From: Nonomuraea gerenzanensis
Lineage (GTDB): Bacteria > Actinomycetota > Actinomycetes > Streptosporangiales > Streptosporangiaceae
DNA: 64,000 nt
Direction of reading: 5' to 3'
NCBI RefSeq assembly: GCF_020215645.1
Contig: NZ_CP084058.1
Coordinates: 8,556,001-8,620,000, forward strand
The position numbers were made by a program, and so were the translations under genes. Of this stretch, positions 8,738 through 16,617 are shown in pieces (the first letter of the stretch is position 1; every line of letters begins with the position of its first letter). The notes below the pieces were generated by a model, which was not told the origin of the DNA, ran no database searches, and saw nothing but the letters and a program-made list of their open reading frames with translations.

Positions 8738-10333
8738 ATGATCGTCGGGAGCAGGCTCGACACCGAAGGCGACGACTACCGGACCAGACGCGAAGCGATG
8801 CTCGCCAAGCTGTCCGACCTGGACGCCGAGCACGCCAGAGCGGTGGCGGGCGGCGGTGAGAAGTACGTCCAGCGGCACCGCGCCCGCGGCAAGCTGCTGG
8901 CCAGGGAGCGCGTGGAGCTGCTGGTCGACCCCGACTCCCCGTTCCTGGAGCTGTCGCCGCTGGCGGCCTGGGGCAGCGACTTCCCCGTCGGTGCCAGCGT
9001 GGTGACGGGGATCGGGGTGATCGAGGGCGTCGAGTGCGTGATCACGGCGAACGACCCCACGGTCCGCGGCGGCGCCTCGAACCCGTGGACGCTGAAGAAG
9101 ACCCTGCGGGCGGCGGAGATCGCGCTGCGCAACCGGCTGCCGTACGTGAACCTGGTGGAGAGCGGCGGCGCGGACCTGCCGACGCAGAAGGAGATCTTCA
9201 TCCCGGGCGGGCAGATCTTCCGGGATCTGACCAGGCTGTCGGCGGCGGGGGTGCCGACGGTGGCGCTGGTGTTCGGCAACTCGACGGCCGGCGGCGCGTA
9301 CGTGCCCGGGATGAGCGACCACGTGGTGATGGTGCGCGACAGGGCCAAGGTGTTCCTGGGCGGTCCGCCGCTGGTCAAGATGGCGACCGGGGAGGAGTCC
9401 GACGACGAGTCGCTGGGCGGGGCCGAGATGCACGCCAGGGTGAGCGGGCTGGCCGACTACCTGGCGGAGGACGAGGTCGACGCATTGCGGATCGGGCGGC
9501 GCATCGTCGCCTCGCTGGGCTGGCGGAAGCTGGGCCGCGCGCCCGATCCCGGGGTGGCGGAGCCGGTGTATCCGGCCGACGAGCTGCTCGGGATCGTGCC
9601 GGAGGACCTGAAGGTGCCGTTCGACCCCCGGGAGGTGATCGCGCGGGTGGTGGACGGGAGCGAGTTCGCGGAGTTCAAGCCGCTGTACGGGGCCTCGCTG
9701 GTGACCGGGTGGGCGCGGGTGCACGGGTATCCGGTGGGGGTGCTGGCCAACGCGCGCGGGGTGTTGTTCAGCGCGGAGTCGCAGAAGGCCACGCAGTTCA
9801 TCCAGCTGGCGAACCAGTCGCGCACCCCGCTGCTGTTCCTGCAGAACACGACCGGCTACATGGTCGGCAGGGACTACGAGCAGGGCGGCATCATCAAGCA
9901 CGGCGCCATGATGATCAACGCGGTGTCCAACTCGACCGTGCCGCACCTGACCGTCGTCATGGGCGCCTCGTACGGGGCGGGCAACTACGGCATGTGCGGG
10001 CGCGCCTACGATCCCCGCTTCCTGTTCAGCTGGCCGAGCGCCAAGTCGGCGGTGATGGGCCCCGCCCAGCTCGCCGGGGTGCTGTCCATCGTGGGGCGGG
10101 CCTCGGCGCTGGCCAGGGGACAGGTGTACGACGAGGAGGCCGACGCGGCGATGCGGGCGATGGTGGAGGCGCAGATCGAGGCCGAGTCGCTGGCGTTCTT
10201 CCTGTCGGGGCGCCTGTACGACGACGGGGTGATCGATCCGCGCGACACCCGTACCGTGCTGGGCCTGTGCCTGTCGGCGATCAACAGCGCGCCGGTGCCC
10301 GAGGCGGCGGGGTTCGGGGTGTTCCGCCCGTGA
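8738..10333 (+). CDS. Acyl-CoA carboxylase carboxyltransferase (beta) subunit, AtuC/LiuB family
   Basis: A 531-residue carboxyltransferase that moves CO2 from carboxybiotin to an acyl-CoA. The two crotonase-like halves carry the acyl-CoA-binding stretch [16 protein letters not shown] and the biotin-side stretch GASYGAGNYGMCGRAY. It is of the methylcrotonyl/geranyl-CoA carboxylase type rather than the propionyl type. Compared with the second beta subunit in this window (45855-47426), the segment after LPTQKEIF, next to the acyl pocket, is three residues shorter and lacks the HFGRIFYNQ motif, so a different substrate is likely. Its stop overlaps the alpha-subunit GTG (GTGA). With the hydratase and AtuA homologues downstream, it matches atuC of the acyclic terpene pathway. 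Confidence 0.88.
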   Translation: MIVGSRLDTEGDDYRTRREAMLAKLSDLDAEHARAVAGGGEKYVQRHRARGKLLARERVELLVDPDSPFLELSPLAAWGSDFPVGASVVTGIGVIEGVECVITANDPTVRGGASNPWTLKKTLRAAEIALRNRLPYVNLVESGGADLPTQKEIFIPGGQIFRDLTRLSAAGVPTVALVFGNSTAGGAYVPGMSDHVVMVRDRAKVFLGGPPLVKMATGEESDDESLGGAEMHARVSGLADYLAEDEVDALRIGRRIVASLGWRKLGRAPDPGVAEPVYPADELLGIVPEDLKVPFDPREVIARVVDGSEFAEFKPLYGASLVTGWARVHGYPVGVLANARGVLFSAESQKATQFIQLANQSRTPLLFLQNTTGYMVGRDYEQGGIIKHGAMMINAVSNSTVPHLTVVMGASYGAGNYGMCGRAYDPRFLFSWPSAKSAVMGPAQLAGVLSIVGRASALARGQVYDEEADAAMRAMVEAQIEAESLAFFLSGRLYDDGVIDPRDTRTVLGLCLSAINSAPVPEAAGFGVFRP

Positions 10334-12207
10334 TCACCCGCCTGCTCGTCGCGAACCGGGGCGAGATCGCCCGCCGCGTCTTCCGCACCTGCCGGGCGCT
10401 CGGCATCGCCACGGTCGCCGTGTTCTCCGACGCCGACGCGGACGCGCCGCACGTGGCGGAGGCCGACCTGGCGGTACGGCTGCCCGGCACGAGCCCCGCG
10501 CAGACGTATCTGGACGTGGCGCGGATCCTGGCCGCCTGCCGGGCAGCGGGCGCGGACGCCGTGCACCCGGGCTACGGCTTCCTGTCGGAGAGCGCGCACT
10601 TCGCGCGGGAGGTGCTGGCGGCCGGGCTCGTCTGGGTCGGCCCGCCGCCCGAGGCGATCGCGGCCATGGGGGTGAAGATCGGGGCGAAACGGCTGATGGC
10701 GGAGGCCGGGGTGCCGGTGCTGCCCTCACTCGACCTCGCCACGCCGGAGGAGTTCCCGCTGCTGGTGAAGGCGTCCGCGGGCGGGGGCGGGCGCGGGATG
10801 CGGGTGGTGCGCGAGCCGGGAGAGCTGGCCGGGGCGGTGGAGTCGGCGCGGCGGGAGGCGTCCGCGGCCTTCGGCGACGGCACGGTGTTCGCCGAGCCGC
10901 TGCTGGAGCGGGCCAGGCACGTGGAGGTCCAGGTGCTGGCCGACCGGCACGGCACCGTGTGGGCGCTGGGCGAGCGCGAGTGCAGCGTGCAGCGCCGCCA
11001 TCAGAAGGTGGTCGAGGAGTGTCCCTCGCCGGGCGTCTCGGACGCGACGCGGACGCTGCTGTACGAGGCCGCCGTACGGGCCGCCCGCACGATCGGGTAC
11101 GTCGGCGCCGGGACGGTGGAGTTCCTGGTCAAGGACGACAGGGTGGCGTTCCTGGAGATGAACACCCGGCTCCAGGTCGAGCATCCGGTGACCGAGCTGG
11201 TGTACGGCGTGGATCTGGTCCGGCTGCAGCTCGAGGTGGCCGAGGGCGCCGCGCTGCCCGCCGGGCCGCCGTCCCCCGCCGGGTGGGCGGTCGAGGCGCG
11301 GCTGTACGCCGAGGACGCCGCGCACGTGCCGCAGGCCGGGGTGCTGCGGCGGTTCGAGGTCCCGGGTGAGGTGCGCGTGGACGCCGGGGTGGAGTCGGGG
11401 TCGGTGGTGCCGCCGTACTACGACGCGCTGCTGGCCAAGGTGGTGGCGCACGGCCCGACGCGGGCGGAGGCGGTGCGCAGGCTGGTGTCGGCGCTGCGCG
11501 GGGCCCGGCTGCACGGTCTCACCACGAACCGTGACTTGCTCGTAAATATCCTGACAAATCGGGATTTTGTGGCCGGGGACACGCACACCGGCTTCCTCGA
11601 CCCGGACGGCCCCCTTCACACCTCCCCCACACCCCCGAAGGACGCCCACGATCAGGCCGGGCTGGCCGCCGCCCTCGCCATGGCAGCGCTCAACCGCAGC
11701 CGCGCCCGCGTGCTGCCCGGCCTGCCCAGCGGCTGGCGCAACGTCCGCTCCCAGCCCCGCACGATCACCTTCGAGGAGACGGGCGAGGTGACCCATGACC
11801 CGCTCCCCGAGGGTGTCACGGTCGTCCGCGCGGACCCGTACCAGGTGATCCTGGAGCACCACGGTCTGCGCCGCACCTACGAGATCACCCACTATCCCGG
11901 CAGCGTCTGCGTGGACCACGCGGACGGCCACGCCGAGCTGACCCCCGTCCCCCGCCTCCCCGAGCCCGTGGAGCACCTCGCGCCCGGATCCCTCCTGGCC
12001 CCCATGCCGGGTAACGTGCTGCGGGTCGAGGTGGAGCCGGGCGACCGGGTGGTGAAGGGCCAGGCGATCCTGGTCCTGGAGGCGATGAAGATGGAGCACC
12101 GGATCACCGCCCCGGCCGGTGGCGTGGTGGCCGCCGTACACGTGGAGAAGGGCCGGCAGGTGGACGCCGGAGCGGTGCTGGCGATCATCCAGGAGGGGGA
12201 CTCATGA
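10330..12207 (+). CDS. Acyl-CoA carboxylase alpha subunit: biotin carboxylase plus biotin carrier
   Basis: A 625-residue protein that carboxylates its own biotin using ATP and bicarbonate. The biotin carboxylase domain starts at ITRLLVANRGEIARRVF. It has the ATP-grasp glycine loop KASAGGGGRGMRVV, HVEVQVLADRHG, the ECSVQRRHQK bicarbonate/ATP motif and MNTRLQVEHPVTE. A central region of about 150 residues is followed by a C-terminal biotinyl domain with the EAMKMEH lysine site. The true start is the GTG overlapping the beta stop. The reading frame stays open upstream, but that extension is the shadow of the beta gene. It corresponds to atuF in the terpene pathway layout. Its stop overlaps the hydratase start (ATGA). 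Confidence 0.93.
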   Translation: MITRLLVANRGEIARRVFRTCRALGIATVAVFSDADADAPHVAEADLAVRLPGTSPAQTYLDVARILAACRAAGADAVHPGYGFLSESAHFAREVLAAGLVWVGPPPEAIAAMGVKIGAKRLMAEAGVPVLPSLDLATPEEFPLLVKASAGGGGRGMRVVREPGELAGAVESARREASAAFGDGTVFAEPLLERARHVEVQVLADRHGTVWALGERECSVQRRHQKVVEECPSPGVSDATRTLLYEAAVRAARTIGYVGAGTVEFLVKDDRVAFLEMNTRLQVEHPVTELVYGVDLVRLQLEVAEGAALPAGPPSPAGWAVEARLYAEDAAHVPQAGVLRRFEVPGEVRVDAGVESGSVVPPYYDALLAKVVAHGPTRAEAVRRLVSALRGARLHGLTTNRDLLVNILTNRDFVAGDTHTGFLDPDGPLHTSPTPPKDAHDQAGLAAALAMAALNRSRARVLPGLPSGWRNVRSQPRTITFEETGEVTHDPLPEGVTVVRADPYQVILEHHGLRRTYEITHYPGSVCVDHADGHAELTPVPRLPEPVEHLAPGSLLAPMPGNVLRVEVEPGDRVVKGQAILVLEAMKMEHRITAPAGGVVAAVHVEKGRQVDAGAVLAIIQEGDS

Positions 12208-12971
12208 CGGAGCTGGTGCACAAGGAGCTCGCGGGCGGCGTCGCGACGATCACACTCGACTCGCCGCCCAACCGCAACGCGCTGTCCTCCCGCCTGCTGG
12301 CCGAGCTGGCCGACCAGCTGAGCTGGGCGCTGGCCGAGCCGGCGGCCAGGGTGATCGTACTGACCGCGACGGGGCACGTGTTCTGCTCGGGAGCCGACGT
12401 CAAGGAGCAGCGCGCCACGGGAGCGCCGGTGACGGCCTCGTTCCCCGAGATCCTGGAGCTGATCTGGGAGAGCGAGAAGCCGGTGATCTGCCGGCTGAAC
12501 GGCACCGCGCGGGCGGGCGGCCTGGGGCTGGTGGCGGCGTGCGACTTCGCGATCGCGCCGCTGACGGCGTCGTTCGCGTTCACGGAGGTACGCCTCGGGG
12601 TAGCGCCCGCCATGATCGCCGTGCCGGTGCTGCGCCGGCTGAGCAGCCGGGCGGCGGCCGAGTACTTCCTGACGGGCGAGGTGTTCGACGCGGCCAGGGC
12701 GGTGGAGATCGGCCTGCTGTCGGCGGCCGTCCCGCCCGAGGGGCTCGACGCGACCGTGACGCGTTACGCCGAGATGCTGATGATGGGCGGCCCGGAAGCG
12801 CTGGCGATCACCAAGCGGCTCGTCAGGGACGTGCCGGCGATGTCGTTCAAGGACGGGCTGGCGCGGATGAGCGAGCTGTCGGCCGAGCGCTTCACCTCGG
12901 CGGAGGGCCAGGAGGGCATCGCCGCGTACCTGGCCAAGCGCCCGCCCACGTGGGTCCCCCAGGAGGGCTGA
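12204..12971 (+). CDS. Enoyl-CoA hydratase/isomerase family protein
   Basis: A 255-residue crotonase-fold enzyme. The oxyanion-hole segments are HVFCSGADVKE and the region around ARAGGLGLVAACDFAIA. The usual G-G-G-x-x-L pattern appears as RAGGLGL. The acidic residues expected of a hydratase are less clear: SFAFTEVRLGVAPAMIAVP carries one glutamate. In the terpene pathway the equivalent enzyme is AtuE, which hydrates isohexenyl-glutaconyl-CoA, and in leucine breakdown it is LiuC. It begins inside the alpha-subunit stop (ATGA) and ends two bases before the AtuA start, so it is translated with them. It might also serve the leucine operon at 41.8-47.4 kb, which has no hydratase of its own. Confidence 0.88.
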   Translation: MTELVHKELAGGVATITLDSPPNRNALSSRLLAELADQLSWALAEPAARVIVLTATGHVFCSGADVKEQRATGAPVTASFPEILELIWESEKPVICRLNGTARAGGLGLVAACDFAIAPLTASFAFTEVRLGVAPAMIAVPVLRRLSSRAAAEYFLTGEVFDAARAVEIGLLSAAVPPEGLDATVTRYAEMLMMGGPEALAITKRLVRDVPAMSFKDGLARMSELSAERFTSAEGQEGIAAYLAKRPPTWVPQEG

Positions 12972-12973
12972 TC

Positions 12974-14812
12974 ATGGCCCTGCGCGTCGCGAACTGCAGC
13001 GGTTTCTACGGCGACCGGCTCTCCGCCGCCAGGGAGATGGTCGAGGGCGGCCCGATCGACGTGCTCACCGGCGACTGGCTGGCCGAGCTGACCATGCTCA
13101 TCCTGGCGGGCAACCGGCTCAAGGGCCGCCCCGGCTACGCCCCGACCTTCCTGCGCCAGCTGGAGGACGTCCTGGGGCCCTGCCTCGACAGGGGCATCAA
13201 GATCGTGACGAACGCGGGCGGCCTCGACCCGGCCGGCTGCGCGGAGGCCGTGCACGAGCTCGCCACCCGGCTCGGCCTGTCCCCCTCCATCGCGCACGTC
13301 ACCGGCGACGACCTCACCGGCCACCCGTTCCCCCTCGTCAACGCCGACACCGGCGAGCACCTCACCGCCACCCCGGTGACAGCCAACGCCTACCTCGGCG
13401 GCCGCCCCATCGCCGCCGCCCTCACGGCGGGCGCCGACGTGGTGGTGACCGGCCGCGTCACGGACGCGGCCCTGGTGACGGGCCCCGGCATCTGGCGGTA
13501 CGGGTGGGGGCCCGAGGACCTCGACCCGCTGGCGGGCTCGGTGGTGGCGGGGCACGTCATCGAGTGCGGCTGCCAGGCGACAGGCGGCAACTACGCGTTC
13601 TTCCAGGACGTGCCGGACCTGGCCCACTGCGGCTTCCCCCTGGCCGAGCTGCGCGCGGACGGCTCGTCCGTCATCACCAAGCACCCGGGCACGGGCGGCC
13701 TGGTATCGGTCGGCACGGTCACGGCGCAACTGGTGTACGAACTGGGCGGCCCGCGGTATCTGGGACCCGATGTGGTGGCCCGCTTCGACACCATCACCCT
13801 GACGCAGGAGGGCCCCGACCGGGTGCTCATCTCCGGCGTACGCGGCGAACCGCCGCCGGACACGGTGAAGGTCGCCGTGAACTACCCCGGTGGTTACCGC
13901 AACACGATGACGCTCGTCCTGACGGGGCTGGACGTGGCGGCCAAGGCCCGGGTGGCCGAGGAGGCGCTGTGGGCGCGGATCCCGCGCGAGTCGTTCGACC
14001 AGGTGGACGTCACGCTCACGGACGGCGGGCTGCTGCGGATCACGGTGATGTCCACGGATGAGCGCAAGGTGGGGCGGGCCTTCTCGGCGGCCGTGGTGGA
14101 GACGGGGCTGGCCAGCTACCCGGGCTTCTACGGCCTCGCCCCGCCCGGTAACGCCTCGCCGTACGGGGTGTACTGGCCGGTGCTGGTCCCGGCGTCGGAG
14201 GTACGGCCCCGGGTGTTCCTCGACGGCAAGGAGCTCCCCTTCCCGCCTCCGGCCGCGGGCATGGGGACGGGAGGCGCAGGCGCAGCGGGCGCGACCGGCG
14301 CAGCGGGCGCGACCGGCGCAGCGGGCGCGGGCGCAGCGCGCGAGGTGCCCCCCGTCGCGGCCCCCGCGCCCCTCCCAGCGCCGCGTCGGCGGGACGAGGT
14401 ACGGCGGAGCCCGGCGCCCGTGGCAGACGCCCAGCCGACCGCACCCACCAACACCACCACGATCCCCCTGGGCCGCATCGCAGGCGCCCGCTCAGGCGAC
14501 AAGGGCGGCAACGCCAACCTAGGCGTCTGGACCGACACCCGACCCCGCTACGACTGGCTCGCCGCCCACCTCACCCCCGACACCCTCAAACGCCTCCTCC
14601 CAGCCCTGACCCCCTACGAGATACACCGCCACGACCTCCCCAACCTCAAAGCACTCAACTTCGTCATCCACGGCCTCCTCGGCAGAGGCGTCGCCGCCAG
14701 CCCCCGCATGGACCCCCAGGCGAAGGCCCTGGGCGAGGAGTTGCGCGCCTGCCTCACCGACGTCCCGGCGCACCTGGCACCACCCCCCACCCCAGCAGCC
14801 CCGCCCCCATGA
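12974..14812 (+). CDS. atuA: Acyclic terpene utilisation AtuA family protein (DUF1446)
   Basis: A 612-residue protein. The N-terminal 430 residues are the DUF1446/AtuA domain, with NCSGFYGDRLSAAREM, ECGCQATGGNYAFF and SYPGFYGLAPPGNASPYG. A C-terminal domain of about 110 residues begins IPLGRIAGARSGDKGGNANL, the conserved AtuA C-terminal region. Between them lies an Ala/Gly linker made from an 18-base tandem repeat (about 14272-14336), then a Pro/Arg-rich stretch. AtuA is needed for citronellol/geraniol use in Pseudomonas but its reaction is not established. AGGAGGGC precedes the ATG. The 3' end overlaps the convergent ROK gene by 59 bases. Confidence 0.9.
   Translation: MALRVANCSGFYGDRLSAAREMVEGGPIDVLTGDWLAELTMLILAGNRLKGRPGYAPTFLRQLEDVLGPCLDRGIKIVTNAGGLDPAGCAEAVHELATRLGLSPSIAHVTGDDLTGHPFPLVNADTGEHLTATPVTANAYLGGRPIAAALTAGADVVVTGRVTDAALVTGPGIWRYGWGPEDLDPLAGSVVAGHVIECGCQATGGNYAFFQDVPDLAHCGFPLAELRADGSSVITKHPGTGGLVSVGTVTAQLVYELGGPRYLGPDVVARFDTITLTQEGPDRVLISGVRGEPPPDTVKVAVNYPGGYRNTMTLVLTGLDVAAKARVAEEALWARIPRESFDQVDVTLTDGGLLRITVMSTDERKVGRAFSAAVVETGLASYPGFYGLAPPGNASPYGVYWPVLVPASEVRPRVFLDGKELPFPPPAAGMGTGGAGAAGATGAAGATGAAGAGAAREVPPVAAPAPLPAPRRRDEVRRSPAPVADAQPTAPTNTTTIPLGRIAGARSGDKGGNANLGVWTDTRPRYDWLAAHLTPDTLKRLLPALTPYEIHRHDLPNLKALNFVIHGLLGRGVAASPRMDPQAKALGEELRACLTDVPAHLAPPPTPAAPPP
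14272..14336 (+). repeat. 18-base tandem repeat in the AtuA interdomain linker
   Basis: Unit GCGCAGCGGGCGCGACCG, about two and a half copies within a degenerate Gly/Ala tract. It encodes repeats of Ala-Ala-Gly-Ala-Thr-Gly. It is in frame and probably length-variable between strains. Confidence 0.75.
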
Positions 14813-15692
14813 GCCCCGCCCTGGCCCCCAGCGACGACGCCCGCACCTGCGGCGCCCGCCGGAACGCCAGCCGCCCCGCCAACGCCTCCCGCAACGGCCC
14901 GAGCAGGTGCTCCCCCGCCTGCGAGACCCCACCCCCGATGACGACGGCCGCCGGATCCAGCACCAGCGTGTAGGTGGCCAGCGCCAGGGCGAGCGCCTCC
15001 ACGGCCTCACCCCACACCCGCCCCGCCCGCGCGTCCCCGTCCAGAACCCGCCGCAGCACCTCTTCCGCGCCGCCCGCCCCACCGCCCGCCCCGCCGTCCA
15101 CCCCGCCGTCCATCCCGCCGTCCACCCCGCACCGCGCCGCCATGCCCCCGCCCGACGCGTACGCGGCCAGGCACCCCCGCTGGCCACACCCGCAGGCCGC
15201 CCCACCGGGCCGTACCGGGATGTGCCCGATCTGCCCCGCCCAACCGCCCGCACCCCCGTACAACTCCCCCGACAACACCACGGCGCCCGCGATACCCGTA
15301 CCGATGGGCAGGTACAACACATCCCGCCCACCCTCCCCGTACGCCAGCTCAGCCTCCCCCGCGGACCGCACGTCGTGGCCGAGCGCCACCGGCACGTCCA
15401 CGCCCGCCGCGAACGCGGAGACGGGCACGTCCCGCCAGCCGAACGCGGCGGAGAAGACGGCGTGCGTGGGCGTGACCAGCCCGGGCACCGCGAGCCCCAC
15501 CGCCAGGGGACGCTCGCCGTCCCGGGGGCGGGCCAGGTCGGCGACGAAGGCGGAGACGGCGGCGACGACGCGCGCGGGGCCCTCCGCGCGCGGGGTGGGC
15601 CGGCGCTCGAACGCGTGGATCGTCCCGTCGCGGGTGACGAATCCGCCCTTCATCGTGGTGCCACCGACGTCGATCGCCGCAACGTAGCCCAT
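14754..15692 (-). CDS. ROK family sugar kinase
   Basis: A 312-residue cytoplasmic kinase of the ROK family (glucokinase, N-acetylmannosamine kinase and similar). The N-terminal phosphate loop is AIDVGGTTMKGG. The ROK signature contains IGTGIAGAVV, GQIGHIPVRPGG and the zinc motif CGCGQRGCLAAYAS, where Ala replaces the usual Glu after GCL. Just after it, a low-complexity run (about residues 185-205, Asp-Gly-Gly units, DNA 15077-15135) is inserted. No HTH domain is present, so this is a kinase, not a repressor. GGGGA lies upstream of the ATG. The gene ends inside atuA on the opposite strand. The substrate cannot be deduced. Confidence 0.85.
   Translation of the reverse strand: MGYVAAIDVGGTTMKGGFVTRDGTIHAFERRPTPRAEGPARVVAAVSAFVADLARPRDGERPLAVGLAVPGLVTPTHAVFSAAFGWRDVPVSAFAAGVDVPVALGHDVRSAGEAELAYGEGGRDVLYLPIGTGIAGAVVLSGELYGGAGGWAGQIGHIPVRPGGAACGCGQRGCLAAYASGGGMAARCGVDGGMDGGVDGGAGGGAGGAEEVLRRVLDGDARAGRVWGEAVEALALALATYTLVLDPAAVVIGGGVSQAGEHLLGPLREALAGRLAFRRAPQVRASSLGARAGLMGAGLLGWGVVPGAPGRR
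15077..15135 (-). repeat. 12-base tandem repeats in the ROK kinase gene
   Basis: Direct repeats of a CCGCCGTCCACC-like 12-mer on the plus strand, encoding runs of Asp-Gly-Gly-Val/Met and Gly-Gly-Ala. They insert about 20 residues beside the zinc-binding signature. Confidence 0.7.
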
Positions 15693-15746
15693 GCGTCCCC
15701 TTAATCACTTTGAGCCGTACCTCGTCCATGAAGAAGAATGCCTGCC

Positions 15747-16553
15747 ATGAACCTGCGCCGCCTCACCTGGGACGACCTCGACGACTGCACCCGCCTGGCC
15801 AAGGACCGCGGCTGGCTGCCCGAGCGGCACAAGTGGGGCCTGCTGTTCGAGATCGGCGAGCCGTACGGCATCGACGCCCCCGACGGCGACGGCCTGGCCG
15901 CCACGAACGTGCTGACCCGTTACGGCGACGACCACGCCGTGATCAGCATGGTCCTGACGGCCGCCAGGTACGAGCGGCAGGGCCTGGGCCGCAAGCTGAT
16001 GGAGCACGTGCTGGAGCAGGCGGGCGGGCGCGTGGTGTCGTTGTACGCCACCGACCTGGGCCGCCCCCTGTACGAGCGGCTCGGCTTCCGCGTCGTCGGC
16101 CGGGCCGCCAAGCACACGGGCGTCTTCCGCGGCGAGCCGTCGGGCCGCACCCGCCCGGCCACGCAGGCGGATCTCGACGGCATCCTGCGGCTGGACGCGG
16201 AGCTGTTCGGCACGGACCGGTCGGCGGCGCTGCGGCGCATGTTCGGGTTCGGCGAGCAGGTACGCGTCGCCGAGGGCGGCTTCGGGCACTGCTGGCGCAA
16301 CGACGACAACACGGTGATCGGCCCGGTCGTGGCCAGGGACGAGGAGACGGCCAGGGCGCTGATCGGGGATCTGGCGTTGCACGCGGGTGGCGAGGTGCGG
16401 ATGGACTTCGACCTGTCCAGGCAGGCGATGGTGGCGTGGGCGGGCGAGCACGGCATCGGCAGCCCGTGGCCGGTCTCGATGATGGTGCGGGGCGGGGAGC
16501 TGCCGGGTGACCGGTCGTGCCAGTACCTGCCGTTCATGCAGGCGCTGGGTTGA
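15747..16553 (+). CDS. GNAT family N-acetyltransferase
   Basis: A protein of about 268 residues with an N-terminal GNAT domain. Acetyl-CoA binding is indicated by RYERQGLGRKLMEHVL (the R/Q-x-x-G-x-G/A loop) and LYERLGFRVVG. The C-terminal part (about 140-268) looks like a second, degenerate acetyltransferase-type domain with VIGPVVARDEETARAL. The start is placed at ATG 15747 (MNLRRLTW). ATG 15738 has no space for a Shine-Dalgarno, whereas AAGAAG lies 10 bases before 15747 and an AAGAAT hexamer sits 7 bases before it. The substrate is unknown. Confidence 0.82.
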   Translation: MNLRRLTWDDLDDCTRLAKDRGWLPERHKWGLLFEIGEPYGIDAPDGDGLAATNVLTRYGDDHAVISMVLTAARYERQGLGRKLMEHVLEQAGGRVVSLYATDLGRPLYERLGFRVVGRAAKHTGVFRGEPSGRTRPATQADLDGILRLDAELFGTDRSAALRRMFGFGEQVRVAEGGFGHCWRNDDNTVIGPVVARDEETARALIGDLALHAGGEVRMDFDLSRQAMVAWAGEHGIGSPWPVSMMVRGGELPGDRSCQYLPFMQALG

Positions 16554-16579
16554 CCTTGCGTGCGGGGCTCTCGTAGGGT
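16550..16579 (+). promoter_or_regulatory. Sigma-70-type promoter of the phosphotransferase gene
   Basis: TTGACC at 16550-16555, an 18-base spacer, and TAGGGT at 16574-16579. The -35 overlaps the stop codon of the acetyltransferase gene. Transcription would begin near 16586. Confidence 0.65.
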
Positions 16580-16586
16580 CGGGCAC

Positions 16587-16601
16587 CAGAACATCGTTCT
16601 G
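16587..16601 (+). promoter_or_regulatory. Perfect inverted repeat at the predicted transcription start
   Basis: CAGAAC-ATC-GTTCTG, perfect 6-base arms around a 3-base spacer. It lies at about +1 to +15 relative to the promoter at 16550-16579 and 17 bases before the coding start. A repressor operator is likely. No regulator gene is adjacent. Confidence 0.5.
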
Positions 16602-16617
16602 TAGAGGGGCGCGGTAG

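Noticed and set aside
9034..10329. In-frame extension upstream of the biotin carboxylase start
   Set aside because: It lies within the beta-subunit gene and has no family match; the GTG overlapping the beta stop is the natural start.
12119..12973. In-frame extension upstream of AtuA
   Set aside because: Covered by the hydratase gene; AGGAGGGC and the DUF1446 N-terminus fix the start at 12974.
14281..14336. CRISPR-like array
   Set aside because: Short in-frame 18-base coding repeats with no spacers.
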